Made by a program: the position numbers and the translations under genes. 64,000 nt of DNA from Rhabdornis inornatus (taxonomy: Eukaryota; Chordata; Aves; Passeriformes; Rhabdornithidae): contig VWZS01008895.1 of assembly GCA_013397075.1 (NCBI GenBank), positions 206,056 through 270,055 on the forward strand. The letters run 5' to 3'. Under the pieces are notes generated by a model. That model was not told where the DNA came from. It ran no database searches and saw only the letters and a list, made by a program, of their open reading frames with translations. This document shows positions 10,623 to 23,033 of this stretch, one piece after another; within the stretch, counting starts at the first letter, position 1, and each line of letters begins with the position of its first letter.

Positions 10623-11130
10623 GTGAGAGACTCCAAATCAGAAATACAATTTAATAGGAAAAAGAAGAAAAAATAAAATACATGCAATAGTAGAAAAGAA
10701 AAGCACTGCCAGAGTCAGAATACAACCTGACCCCCGCTAGTTCGGGTGTTGGTACAGTCCAGATGAAGTGCTCTGCTTGAAGCAGTGATCCTGTAGGAAG
10801 GTCTGGCAGCTCCTGTCCTCTGGGATCCAGTGGGAAAAGGCTGCTCTGGTGTTCCAAATGTCAGATTTGATCTGGGCAGGAAATGCTTGGCTCCTCCCCC
10901 TGGCTGGAGCATCTCCCAATGGGATGATGGAATTTGATCAGCCATGCCCTGGGACTCCATGGCCCATGAACAGGAGATATCTCCTGGAGGGAGGATGGGC
11001 TGTGGGAAAGATAAAGAACACTGCCCCGGCTGCTTTAACACATGGTGACAGAATACAAACTTTTGGGAACATCTTTGCATTGTAACCTAGGACCTCTTGT
11101 CCCACCAAATTCACAATAAATGTGAACACA
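10599..11130 (-). mobile_element. LTR of an endogenous retrovirus (solo or partial)
   Basis: About 532 bp bounded by TGTGCTGGTT on the left and GTGAACACA on the right, which gives TGTG...CACA ends when read on either strand. On the minus strand a poly-A signal variant (ATTAAA, in CCTATTAAATTG) lies near the 3' end, as expected for the R/U5 part of an LTR. It holds a perfect 14-bp palindrome AGGAGATATCTCCT (10972-10985). A second, truncated copy of the same family lies at 46618-46755. No gag, pol or env is adjacent and I found no clean target duplication. The type is probably ERVL- or ERVK-like (inference). Confidence 0.65.
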
Positions 11131-11354
11131 AACCCAGGACGTGTTCCAGGGATTTGTCTGAGGCCAAGGTAAGAAATCCCTGGAGACAGAGACCAGAGGG
11201 TTCTGCCTTGGATGAGCTCAGAACCCCTGTGTGGGCAGAGGAGCCACCCTGTGCCACTGTCACCTGTGGGATGGCAAACAGGGCTCCCGGGGCAGCTCTC
11301 TGGGGATTCAAAGGAGCAGAGGCCACCAGAGACGTTCCCTGCATGAAAAGAAAG

Positions 11355-11385
11355 GCACAGAACCATGGAATCACGGAATGGTTTG
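11355..11385 (-). mobile_element. CR1 3' end stump, cut at an N
   Basis: 'CACAGAACCATGGAATCACG' then GAATGGTTTG is the start of a reverse-complement CR1. It ends abruptly at N 11386, where the rest of the CR1 would be expected. Confidence 0.7.
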
Positions 11386-11386
11386 N

Positions 11387-11535
11387 CCAGACAGAAATTG
11401 GGGTTTCATGTTCTCCCACCATTCAGTTTCTCCTTGTTTTGGATTCTCTAAATTCTCATGAAATTCACAAGAAAGTGCATTTCTGCATCCTGCTTTGCTG
11501 CACATCTCTTGTGTGCTGGTTGGAAAGCAAAACCA
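11387..11535. repeat. 149-bp duplicated segment, copy 2, bracketed by Ns
   Basis: Identical to 10474-10622 except for one base, and bounded by single Ns at 11386 and 11536. The position between two Ns, replacing the body of a CR1, suggests an assembly insertion rather than real duplication. Confidence 0.95.
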
Positions 11536-11720
11536 NATGAGCAGCTCCATCCCAGATGGATAAACAGCAGTCAGCTCTTGGTCATCCTGTCCCCACCCTG
11601 CTGTCACTGGGACCTGCCCTGGGCAGCTGGACACAGGATTTTTGGGTTTCTTTTGACCCTTCCCAGAAACTCTCCATGACCCATTGTCGTTATGGCTCTT
11701 ACAGATGGGTCTGTCTCAAA

Positions 11721-11784
11721 TCTCCAAAATGTATTATCTCCAAAATTTATTACCTCCACAATTTATTATCTCCAAAGTTTCTGG
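11721..11784. repeat. 16-bp tandem repeat, 4 copies
   Basis: Four copies of TCTCCAAAATTTATTA with a few substitutions, the last one divergent. Confidence 0.85.
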
Positions 11785-13395
11785 ACATTTATCATCTCTT
11801 CTGTGTGTATCTTTGTTTTAAAGTTTGCGGTGTTAATATTTCTTTTTTCTCTTTCCCTTTCTAGATATTCTGCAATGGAGTTTTTCCTTTCGTTTTGTTG
11901 GAGGGAACAAGAAAATGTTTTGTTGGATGATCTGAATTTCTTCCTTCCTGGGAGCTGTGTCCCATCAGACACAGCCAGCAGAGCTGCTTTCATTTCATGG
12001 TCATTATTCTTCCACTCCAGCTCTGTCCACAACCTCTCCTCTTGCTTCCAGGCAAGAATTCTGATTTTAATTTCCTGTTTCTGGTGGGTCAGCTGGGAAA
12101 TCAATGACACTGTACCATGGACCCCCAAATGGCTGTTCTGGAAGAGAAAAATGGTTTTACTGGTTCAGAGTAGTGGGAGAGTCAGGGACCAACAGCGTGA
12201 GTGAGGACCAACACTCAGCACTTTGCCACATCAATACACAAATATATTTACACACTTGAGCCAGCCAAAGAAATTTCTGGGCTTTTGGAGCTCCTCAGGA
12301 ACTTTGCAGGCCTGTGAGGTGCTCCAGAGTGTCACGAGAACAGGAAATGGCTCAAGGATGGGACACCAAGGACATCCCTGCCTGGCTGTGCTGGGTCTGC
12401 CCTTGCCTGGCACAATGTCACCTCTGTCCTGCTCTCCTCAGCTCCTCAATGTTCCTGCAGCTCTTTCCACACCGAAATTCTTCCACGTTCAGGAAAAACA
12501 GTCAACCATTAACCAAAAGACCCCTAAATAATGGATAAAATTAAGGATGACTGGGGTATTATTCAAACACGAGCTTTTCTTTTCCAGCTTCCTCTGCTGG
12601 CTCAGAGTGTGGCCATAATTCACAGATTTGGGCAGGTGCCACTTTGCTTTTGACTCGTGAGCCCGACACCGTCCCGGGCGGCCCCGTGTGTGATCTTGAA
12701 AGGAAAGGGAACAATGAACCATCCACAGATCACACGGAATTACTGAGGGCAGGCAGGACCTCAGGAGAATGAGGAAAACTCCAGGTGGACCTGCCAGAGG
12801 CGGGTGAAGGAGGAGGTTGGGGTGGGGTGAAATGGAAAGTGGAAAACCACCAGGTTAGGAGGGATAAATTGAACAATTTTTTTGGCTGGGCAAGGAAAAG
12901 CCACAAGAAACCTCCACCAAAAACTTGGGATAGCAAGAGAGAAAGAGTGAAGGCGATGCTGGGCTGTGAAAAGGATAAGGAAAATTATATGGAAAATATG
13001 CAAATATTTGATCAATCAGTGCCTCTCTCTCACTGGCAGTGTGCTGGGCAGTTGTCACCTTACTCAAGGGACAGAAATGGGATCTGTGATGATTCTGCAG
13101 TGGAGATGAGTGACCTGAGGGAATCTCGGGTGAAAAGCCCCTTCCCCTCCTCTCTGCTTTGTGCCACACTCTCCATTTGTCTTCTCCCTCTGCCTCCGAG
13201 TCATTTTGTTCTCCTCCTGCTCTCCATTATTTTGATGAAGCACTTTTGGGGGCTCTGACGGATGAAAGGCTCCGTGTGAAGTGCACTGGACCAGCATTGC
13301 CCCTCCAGTTCCTGCTTTGCCTTAATTGTGCTCTTAGCCCTTTGTTTGGGCATCCACTTATTTCATTTGTCAGGATGTTGGAAAGTGGCCTTTTC

Positions 13396-13720
13396 TTTGA
13401 ATTTTTTTTTTCCAGCTAATTTTAGTTTGTTTTATTACATGCACACTGTCCAAGGAGGTGATTAATAATATTGCAGTGCCTGTTGAAAAGCTTAGGCTGA
13501 ATTTTTTTTTTTTTTATTTTGACAAAATAATGAGGCCTGGAGTTTATGGAGCCTTGGAGTTTATGAAGGCTTTCCCAGAAGCAGTAGCTTTCTTCAGAAG
13601 TTTAATTTTATTTTTTTAATTAAAAAACAAAGTGTCCAAAATCTGCATGTTTTCTGTTAATTTGGAAGTATTTTTATTTTGATACCTTAAAAAAAAATTA
13701 ACTTTATTTTTTTCTTGTTG
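13396..13720. other. AT-rich stretch with poly-T runs
   Basis: Contains T-runs at about 13399, 13502 and 13605, and an A-run at 13690. Low-complexity intergenic sequence without recognised function. Confidence 0.6.
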
Positions 13721-14312
13721 GTTCTGGCTTCTGTGTAGGATTCCACAAACTGGTTTTTGCATCCCACAAATCCCAAATCATCAGTGAGGGTTTAACCCCA
13801 GCTGTTTGCAGCTGCCTCAGCCAGGGCAGCTGTGCAGCATCTGTCCTGTGAGGAGATCCCACACGTCCAGGTGCTGCAGATCCTCTTCCATTGTCTCCCC
13901 AGGGGCTCCTTCCCTCAAGGGTGGTTTCCAAGTGGCTCTAATGAGGATTTTTAGAGCACTCCAGCGCTGCTCAACTGCTCCTTCAGATGTTTGACTTAAA
14001 GGATAGGAAAAACTTCAAGGATAAATTCTGTTTGGAGTTCAAGGAGATAAAACTCATCCAGTCCTGAGTGGCCGCAGGAGCTGCTGCTGTAGCCCTGCCC
14101 CACGAGACAGAGCCTCAGTGGCTGCAGGGACCCAGGGCAGGGCTGGGGACAGCAGATGGGGAGAGCTCTGTGACAATGCCATGGGCTCGAGGGGTGCAGG
14201 GCAGGGAGAGGGGACTGAGATGGGCTCTGAGGAGGGACCCAGGCTGCACATTGAATACCAGAGCTGTGGGAGCTGGGCTTGTCCACTGCCAGCACAGCAG
14301 GGACAGCAGAAC

Positions 14313-14655
14313 AGGGTCAGAGTCACAGAACCACAGAACACCCTGAGCTGGAAGGGACCCACAGGGATGATCAATCCCAAATCCAAACCCTGCCCAGACC
14401 CCCCAGCAATCCCCCCTGTCCATCCCTGGAGCGGTGTCCAAACGCTCCTGGAGCTCTGGCAGCCTCGGGGCCGTGCCCATTCCCTGGGGAGCCTGGGCAG
14501 TGCCCAGCACCCTCTGGCTGAGGGAAGAACCTTTCCCTCATCTCCAGCCTGAGCCTGCCCTGGCCTCTCTGTGCCCACTCTGCACCCCTTGTGCCCTCTG
14601 CCCTTTTGGGGTTGCAACCGTGGGTGAGGACAGGGCTGAGTCCCAGCAAGGTCAA
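14313..14655 (-). mobile_element. CR1 LINE 3' fragment (young subfamily)
   Basis: Reverse-complement CR1 starting at tail octamers (AGTCACAGAACCACAGAACA). It continues through 'GAGCTGGAAGGGACCCACAG' into the antisense of the ORF2 C-terminus. Positions 14391-14565 match 43701-43875 with one difference and match the reverse complement of 52451-52625 with none that I could see. Confidence 0.92.
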
Positions 14656-14764
14656 ATGTGAAGGATACAAAACTCCAGAGCTTCATGGCACTGATGAAAA
14701 CAAGGATGACAAGAAAAGATGAATCAAAACCTGAAGGTTTGGAAGGGGTGGTCAGGGACTGGAA

Positions 14765-14923
14765 GTGCCCAGGGAGGTTTGGAGTGCCCATCCCTGGAGT
14801 GTCCAAGGAAGGTCTGTACACAGCACTCAGTGCTCTGGGCTGGGGACAAGGTGGGGATCGGGCACAGGTTGGAATTTATTGTCTTGGAGTTCTTCCTCTG
14901 CCTAAATGATTTTATGATTCTCT
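14765..14923 (+). mobile_element. CR1 LINE 3' fragment
   Basis: Sense CR1: 'GGAGTGCCCATCCCTGGAGT', 'CAGTGCTCTGGGCTGGGGAC', 'GTGGGGATCGGGCACAGGTT' and a degenerate tail (GATTTTATGATTCT). Confidence 0.85.
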
Positions 14924-17900
14924 CTTTTCTCGTACATCACAATGTATATTCCCTTTTTTTTTTCCCTTTAGTTGTTTGCATATTTAGCTGGAGGGTAACA
15001 TTGTCCTCTCTGTGGTGAATAACATATGATCCTGAAAGAAAAATCAGCAGTTCCAGCTTGGTCTGTAAACTTTCTACTCTATAGAGCTCCCCTTGTGCTC
15101 CTGTTGAATTTATTTTTCCTTTTTATCTTTTTATCAGTGGTCCAAACTCATGGAGGGTCAGCAGTGGCAACAACACTCCTGCGATGTCCATTGATAGCTT
15201 CTTTCACTAAATCTCAGAGGTTTTGAAAACAGGTTGTAACATTTGGTATCAGACTCCCAAACTGGAGTTCCTTGTGGCGTTACTGCCCTGGTGAGAAAGA
15301 AAAGAGAAGGGAGAGCATGATGGGCAGAGCAGGGGCTGTGTTTGTGTCACTTTATCCCGAGGACAGATCACTCCCTGTCCAAGTTCCACATTCCCTTTCC
15401 ATGTAAATGCAGAGGATGATGATAGTGAGGAAATCAGTTGCATCAGAAATGCTGACCTAGTGTCTGTCACACTGAAAATGTGGACAAAGTTCCATTTTTA
15501 TTTCCTCTGAGGGCAGCTTTGATCTTCGGGGATGTTCACTGCCAAGAGCCTTGAGCCTCTTTCAGTGCTGCTCTTCCTCTGCTCCTGGCTGCTCCTGTGG
15601 AAGAGTCTCAGATCCCCCCTGGACGCTGACTGAGAGCTTTTTGCTGCCCATGGCGTTTGTTGCAGCTGGTTTTTGGCTCAGGGAATCCAGAATTGATTCC
15701 CTGGACTCAGCTTGCCCTGGGGTTTGATCCCTTCCCACCTGCCTCAGCTCCGAGCTCTTTACAACCAAAGCCTGGAGTGGATGGGGAGGGGACATCTGCA
15801 CACAACTCTGGTGTGCAAGGGGAAAACAACTCAGGAAAAATCACTGAAGAATGCAGAGGCCTTTCAGAAGGCATCAGATCCACAAACCTTCCTGGGTCCC
15901 ACTGTTCTCCCTCATCCTGCAATGAAAACATCCTGAATAACTGAGAGAAGCCAGCACCAGGCTTCAAATGAACACCCAAGGATTGCTCCAAAGAGGATGC
16001 TCTGCTCCCTTTGTCCCTGAAAAATGGAAATATCTGAACCTGGCAGCAGATTGCATGAGCTGGCAGCAGAACTTCCCTCAGCTCCCCCCCAACAGGAGGA
16101 ATCTGAGTCAAGACAAAAGTAATTCTCCTCCGGCAGCAGCTCTGGGACCCTGCTGGGACACAGGCACTGCCCAAGCCTGGCTGGAAGGTGACACCTGCAT
16201 GTCCCTTCAGGTGGGGGGAGGCCGCAATGTCACCCCAGCACAAATGTCCCAGCCTGGGGGTTGCTGACTTGCAAAGTGTTTTTGTTCTTTCTGCTGACTC
16301 CATCAAACCTGGGCTGTGACAAATCCAGCACATTCAGCTCCAGGACAATCCAAATTCTGTCATGTCCCAGGTGTCCCTCACTGCTGTGTTTGGATGCATT
16401 GTCTTGGAACAGGGAATGCTAACTCGGATTTCAGAGCTTCACCTAGACTTGCCTTTAATACCAGACATGCTTAAGGGTGAGAACAAGTTTATTCTGGCAA
16501 AACAAGAGGTTAAATTCCTCATTACGATAGTTCAAGAGAAGATTACAAAAGAGAAAATAAAACAGGAATCGTGATCACCCTGAAGAGCAGGATTGCTTCT
16601 CAGCCCTGGTATCTCTCACCTGAGATCTCTGGGGTGTGTTTGGGGTTCTTGGCACAAAGGGAAGAGCTGCACATGGCAGAGTGGCTTTTGGACAGGGATG
16701 GGGAGCGATGTGGCTCTAGATAGGGCTGGCAGCAACAGCCACAGGAGCTGAGTGAAAGAAGAGGGGTTTGTGTGCCAGGCTGGCACGTTAATGGGAATTT
16801 CAGCACTGCAGAGGCAGCAGGAGGGGGAAGGTGGGAAACATGAAATCCAAGACACTGCATGGCACTGGGAGAAAGGAGCATAAACAAGAGGGGCTTGAAC
16901 CCACAACAAATACAGGGAAGGGTTTGACCCCAACAACACTGAGGAGCCACCAGCAGCCTCAGCTCAAATTTGGGGACAGCTTTGAGTGGCATAATTTAAG
17001 AAAGGTCTAAATAGTGTAGGAGGTTGTGGGAGCACGAGGCAACACAGGTCCATCCTGCAGGGTCACCTGTGAGTTCATGAGCTCTCCTGGTGTTCAGAGT
17101 GCATGAGAATGGGTGCAGCAGCTGCTTGGCCAAACCAACAGCTTCCAGTGATGCTCCTTGTGCTCCTGCTGTGTCAAGAAGGACAAACCCACTTCCCTAG
17201 GCTGAGTTGTGTACAAACAGAGGACACAAAGATGCCCCCCAGAAGCTCTGGAGTGGCTTTGTGGCTTGGCCACATTGTCATGTGAGTGCCACATCCTGCC
17301 ATACTCTGTGCCCAGCAGTTCCCATGGGCACAGCTGGCAAACCCCAGCCTAAGCCTGTAGGAAATCAATATCCTGTGACCAAACTTGGGGCCCTTCCAGT
17401 GCTGGAGTGACTTCTGTGGAGATGTTTGGGTTCAGGAGAAAGAGCTGCTAGGAGTCATTAAGGGGACAGACTGCCTCAGCTCTCAGGAACTTAAGTTGTC
17501 ACTAAAGGGACTCTGACACTTTGGAAAGACTCCCAGAGAGGCTGCTCAGGTCCTGGAGAGTTTAGAACACAGCTCACCCCACTGCCATCCATCACCAAAC
17601 TGTGCAGACAAGGCCAAAATCCCTTTTCCAGGGCAAAGGGAAGGCAGCAGATGCAGGCACAGACATGGTGTGGTGGCACAGGAGTTGCCATCCCCTCTGC
17701 CCTGTGCAACATCAGCAAAAATCTCCCATGGGAATGGCCTGAGCCAGGCTGGGCTGGAACACAACCAAAGCACTGCCACTTGTCTCCATTCTTCCCAAAG
17801 CAGGGAGCAGGGCCCTTAAAGAGTTTGTATTTTTAAATACGAGATGGATGGCATCAAGCTGAGCTGTTTGTGCAATAATCCTTGTATGAAACACCCTGAC

Positions 17901-19266
17901 TGAGTGACTGTCAGGACTTTGCAGGTGCAATCTCTGTCATTCTGCACCACCAGCTCCCACCAGCAGGACTGACCTGTCCAGCACAGCAGATCCATTCCCT
18001 GTGTGCTGCTCACTGAAATCTCTGCTGGCAGTGACAGACCTGCAGCCCAGGCTTCCCAGTGCTGTTTGTTGTGGAGGACACACACGTGGGGCTCTCTCTC
18101 CATGGGAGATTTCTTTGTCTTGCTGTTTGTTGCTGTCCTTTGAAGCAGAGCCTGGAGGTTGTGCCTCAGTCCCAGAGCTGTGTGTGGTGTCTGCACTTTC
18201 CTGCTCCACCAGCTAGGGCCAGTGGAACACGGGACCTCTGCACCTCTCTCCACTTTGCCTTTTATTTGCAGCTTTGTTTTTCTCCCCCAGATGCCAACCT
18301 TTGTATTCAACACCAGGGATGTGCCTCAGCCCAGCCCTCCCACTGGGCTCACATCTAAAGGTCACCTGGTCACCACTTTGTGGCCAAAGCAGACTCCAGT
18401 CCTGCTGCTCAGAGATGGAATTCCTGGCTGGATACACCCACCATGGCTGTATGTCTGTGCTGATCAGTGTCCAGCTGTCCCCAGCAGGGTCTGGGCACTG
18501 GGCTGAGCTGCCTGCTCACAGAGACACTGATTTCTCATGATTGTCCCTACCAAGCCTTGGTCCTGGCTGCAGGCAGCACAGGAAGGCACTTGCAGGAGAA
18601 GCTGCTCTGCAGAGCTGCAAGTGTCTCCCTAATCCTGCAAATAAACCTGAGATTTTCTTCAAAAGGACCCTGAGAACATCCTGCCTTATCCATGATTCAC
18701 CTGCCTTCAGTTATCTTCTTTTATATTTTTTTTTCTGCAAGGCTGTGAGGATTAATTATTCTGGGTTCTACTGGAATTGTTCAAGGAATCCCAAGGAAAG
18801 AGTAGGAGAAGGTTTCTGTATTGAAATATTCTTTTTCCATGTCTTTCTAGAACATCACTAAGAACAATTTCTGGCTTATTCCTGAATGTGTCTGGAAACC
18901 CTACACCATTACAGAGTGTTTGGCAGGAGTGTTTTACAAAAGGCTTTTTAATCCCCATCTTGGTTCTGTGACAGGAGATGTGGGCATGGGCTGAAATCCC
19001 ACAGGAGGGACTGAGCCGAGCCCTGAACTGCAGCTTTGGGTGGAAATGGGGTCTCTCTTAAACATCAGCTCAGGGCTAGGGCACAACCAGCTTGATCCCA
19101 GTTCCAGCTCATCCCTGCTCTGGGAAGTGCAAAGCAGCATCTCCAGGGGAAGATATTCCATTGCATTTCCAGTCTGGGAGCAGGAGGGATCTCTGAAGAG
19201 GCAGGAGGCTCCTAAATAAAGGAATCTGCTTTTTTTTGTACTCTGAGTTCTTTCAGATCCACCTCA
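14924..19266. other. Long unassigned stretch, no gene seen
   Basis: Over 4 kb without a recognisable repeat or coding domain apart from short T-runs (14948, 18727). Open frames reach 208 codons (15707-16333 minus) but show no conserved motif and overlap frames on the other strand. Non-coding or intronic DNA is the simplest reading. Confidence 0.4.
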
Positions 19267-19525
19267 GTCACAGAATCATCAAGGCTGGAACAGACCTTAA
19301 ATCAAGTCCCACCATCAAACCAGCACCACCAAATCCCACCTAAGGCATGTCCCCAGGTGCCACATCCAGACACCTCTGGAACACTTCCAGAGGTGGTGGG
19401 TCCACCACCACCTCCCTGGGCAACTTATTCCAATGCCTGAGCACTTTTTCAGTGATTTTTTATTTTAAATACCTAATCTGAGCCTCCCCTGGTGCAGCTT
19501 TAGGCTGTTTCCTCTTGGGACATGG
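19267..19525 (-). mobile_element. CR1 LINE 3' fragment
   Basis: Reverse-complement CR1: tail octamer (CAGTCACAGAATCATCAAGG), 'CCCAGGTGCCACATCCAGAC', 'CCACCTCCCTGGGCAACTTA' and the antisense of the ORF2 C-terminus ending near 'GCTTTAGGCTGTTTCCTCTT'. Confidence 0.9.
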
Positions 19526-19673
19526 CAGAAGGAACTGACCCCACCTCAGCACAAGCTCTTGTCACAGAGTTGTGACAGAATTGGGACCTCCTGAGTCCTC
19601 TCTCACTGCAGCTGCTCCAGCACAGCTCCTGCACAAACTTCCCTTCCCCTGGGACAGCAGGGGAAGGCAGCAG

Positions 19674-20085
19674 GACTGGACTGGTCACTGGACTGGTCAC
19701 TGGCTGATCACTGGATTGGTCACTGGGCTGATCAGATGGACTGGTCACAGGACTGGTCACTGGGCCGATCACTGGACTGGTCACTGTATTGGTCACTAGA
19801 CTGGTCACTGGACTGGTCACTGGCTGATCACTGGATTGGTCACTGTATTGGTCACTGGGCTGATTACTGGACTGGTCACTGGGCTGATCACTGTATTGGT
19901 CACTGGGCTGGTCACTGGCTGGTCACTGGGCTGGTCAGATGGACTGATCACCGGACTGGTCACTGGGCTGGTCACTGGACTGGTCACTAGACTGGCCACT
20001 AGACTGGTCACTAGGCTGGTCACTGGGCTGGTCACTGGACTGGTCACTAGACTGGCCACTGGGCTGGTCACTGGGCTGGTGACTG
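19674..20085. repeat. Minisatellite, 12-bp unit, about 34 copies
   Basis: Variants of CTGGTCACTGGA repeated over about 412 bp. The unit is divisible by three, so four open frames (TGLVTGL, DWSLDWS, DQSSDQP, TSPVTSP peptides) cross it on both strands. None is a supported gene. Confidence 0.95.
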
Positions 20086-22930
20086 TGCTGCCTGTCCCGG
20101 ACACCCCGCTGGACACAGGTGTCCTCCTCTGTTCCCTCCGTGACATTCCAGCTCCCGTTCTGCAGCAGATCCTGTGTGCACACCACATCCTCAGAAATGC
20201 TGGGAGCTCCGGCTATTTCCCTGGCTGGCAGCGAGCACAAAGGATTGTTCCTTGTATCTGCTGGCTACTGCAAAACAGGAAATGTTCTTTCCTCGGCGCC
20301 GCTGTCCAGCCCTGCCGGGCTGTGCTCCTCTCCTGTTCCCCGGCAGGATTTTGGTCACAGCTCTGCCTCATTGGCATGGGGGAGACAGGCGGCACATCCA
20401 AGGGGACAGCTGGGAACAGGGAGAACAGCGTGGAGATTGCTGGGGTGGGTTTATCCCAGCGGCTGCAAACATTCAAAATCAAAAACTCAAAACCAAAAAT
20501 ACAAAAATCAATTCCCGCAAATCACAAGCAGTGAGTTGGTTGGTATTTTTAAAGGTGCCTCAATTTGGGGCTTTAACAGCAGTGAAAAGGCAGAAAAAAG
20601 ACACTTTGTGCTCTCTTAACTTTCTCTTGCTGGTGGCTTTTGCTCTCCACCATTGGACAGGTCTGCACGCATGGATTGGTGTTTTCCCTTTGATCCCGTG
20701 TGTGTGTCTGCCTTGTAATGCAGAAGATTTGGAAAGAGCCCTGGCAGGGACAGTGCTGGATTGGCAGCCAGACAGGGAGGCATTTCATCAACAGGCAATA
20801 GCTTTTCTGGAAGCAGCAGGAGAGCAAGGAGAGCAATCAATGCAGAAAGTTTCTTGTTTTCTTAATCACGCTCCTGTTCTACCTTTCCCGGGAGATTTAT
20901 GAGCCTCCCGATGTTGGACAAACACCAACAATAGTTGCACATTTTTAGCATCTGAATGCTTTGCTTTGCCTGGCTTTGTGTGGAAAGACAAGTCCAGGCA
21001 AGGTGGTCCTGCAGAAAATGGTTTATTGGGACAGAGCCCTGGCCTGCAGCCACGGCCCCTTGGGCAGTGATCTTATCAGACCTCCTGAACAGAGCAGGGT
21101 TGGGCCTGTTTGTTCCTCCAGTGGAGACCTCCGAGGAGAACCTGGGTGTTGCAAGACCCTGGTATCAATTGTTCCCTGGGCGATGCTTTCCTGGAGAGGA
21201 ATGAGCAGGGAGTGCAGGTCGGTGCTGCTGGGATGGCCCCACTTCAGGGGGTGCAGCACTGGGGATGGAAAGCAGAGAGAATAAACAAAATCAGCTCTGT
21301 GCTCCCTCTGAACTCAAAGTGAGGCAGGAGCTGGTTCTTGGCTTCCAAGGAGATCTGGGGAGCTAAATAATGTGGGATCCTTTGGGAGTCCCAATCCCTC
21401 TCTTTGAAGTGCACAGCTAAATTGGCAGAGATATCAGCAAGATACCAGCTTGTTTCTTATTTTAGCCAGCTTTGATCTGTGGGCTGAACTTTACCTTCAC
21501 TCAGAGCCCCTTGAAAGTTCTCTCCTTCCATTTTCTGCGGAGTGCTGGCTTGCCTGGCAGGCTCTGGGATTTCAGATAACCCTCTGCTGAAAACATCCCC
21601 ATCCAAAACGAGGACACTCCTGGACATGGCTGTCCCTTTGGACTCGATGAACTCAGAGTTCTGGGGACGTTTGGGACACCTTGGGGAGTTTGGGACATCT
21701 GCACAGGGTGCCAGATGTGATGGGTGTGCAGGGGATCCGTTGTCTGCAGCTGTTGGGGGTGTGGCTGCCCTTCCCTCTGGAATGGGGCTCATCCCTGCAC
21801 TCAGCTGCCATCCAGGGGTTGTAGAGCCAGGGTGGCTAACGTGTGCTCAGGGTGAGATTTCAGCTCCTGGTTAAGGCAGGTAAATGTGGGTGTGCACTCC
21901 TGAGGTGCTGCAGCTCAGCAGGGTCTGACTCCAGGTGATGGGGAGCGAGCCTGAGCCCACCCTGAGCCCACCCTGAGCCCCCCTGGACCAGCTGGGTCAC
22001 TCCTCAGCCTCCACTGACCAAGGGTCCAACCTCACTTCCACATAAACATCAGGGGACATTTCAAACCACCTCTTTATCCCATCCAGTCTCCAGCTCTCAC
22101 TGTAGAAAATCAGTTATTCCAGGCTCCTGTGATGTATTTATTCCTTGTGGATATTTGGGATGCCTCAAGGTGTCTCAAACTACAGCTGGTGTCTCACAGA
22201 GGACAGCACAGCCCACCCCACATGTCCATCACCTTCATGGAAGCTCAGGGATGCTCTGGATTTCAGGTGTCTCAAATGCAGAGTGCATCCCACCCCTTTC
22301 TGGCCTTTGGAATAGTCTAGAACTTTTTCTGGTGAATGCTGCATTCAATTTTCAATTTTTTGAAGAAAGAACTTTTATGATTTTGGTGTTATTCTTCTAT
22401 TACTACAAGATCTTTTGTCATTAATGCTTCTATCCAGACCATTCCTTGGATGGAGCAGAGATGGAAATGCAGCTTTTGGGATGATGTTTTCTGCAAACAA
22501 CCCTGTGAGATAGAGTTGCTGTGACTGATTTTGATTCCACCTTAGTTCCTATTTTGAATGCACAGATTTTAGGGGTTTAAGGGCTTTTCTTGCCTTGTAC
22601 AAACCCAGGTTTCAGTTGCTTGGCATTGTGGGTTTGTACAGCTCCCAGATTCGGATTTCTGGGGTTTTTTTTCTCAGCTCACTACAAAAAAACCTGAATT
22701 GTTGGTTCTTTCTGCCCCTTCCCTTGGGAAACTGCTGCACATTCCCTTTGCTCCCATTTGATGCCTAATTCTGGCTGATTATTCCTGATGGGGTTAATTC
22801 CAGTATCAGAACTTGTTTTCCAGCATCATAACACCTTCTCTACTTGGGTTTTTGTAAATAAAAAAATAAAATTATTTTGTAAATAATAAAAACCTTTATT
22901 GGGCTCAGAAATGATGTTGTTCCTGGAGGA
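20086..22930. other. Unassigned stretch, no gene seen
   Basis: No recognised gene. Three copies of a 14-bp CCCACCCTGAGC-type repeat lie at about 21950-21985. The 242-codon open frame at 20174-20902 lacks any domain I recognise. Confidence 0.4.
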
Positions 22931-23033
22931 TGGCCAGGCCCAGGGTGGGGTTGTTGGGGTGTCTGTGCTGGGCCAGGACTTGGACTGGATGATCTTTGAG
23001 GGTCCCTTCCCACTCTGTGGTTCTGTGATTGAG
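22931..23033 (+). mobile_element. CR1 LINE 3' end
   Basis: Sense CR1 terminus: 'GGACTTGGACTGGATGATCT', 'TGAGGGTCCCTTCCCACTCT' and tail 'GTGGTTCTGTGATTGAG'. Confidence 0.85.

Larger units (their letters stand above)
11537..14312. other. Unassigned sequence, no gene seen
   Basis: Mostly unique sequence with a short 16-bp repeat (11721-11784) and an AT-rich segment (13396-13720), both listed separately. Open frames such as 11692-12204 lack conserved domains and overlap frames on the other strand. Confidence 0.45.

Noticed and set aside
20174..20902. 242-codon plus-strand frame as a host exon
   Set aside because: No recognisable domain, overlapping frames on both strands, and no clear exon signals.
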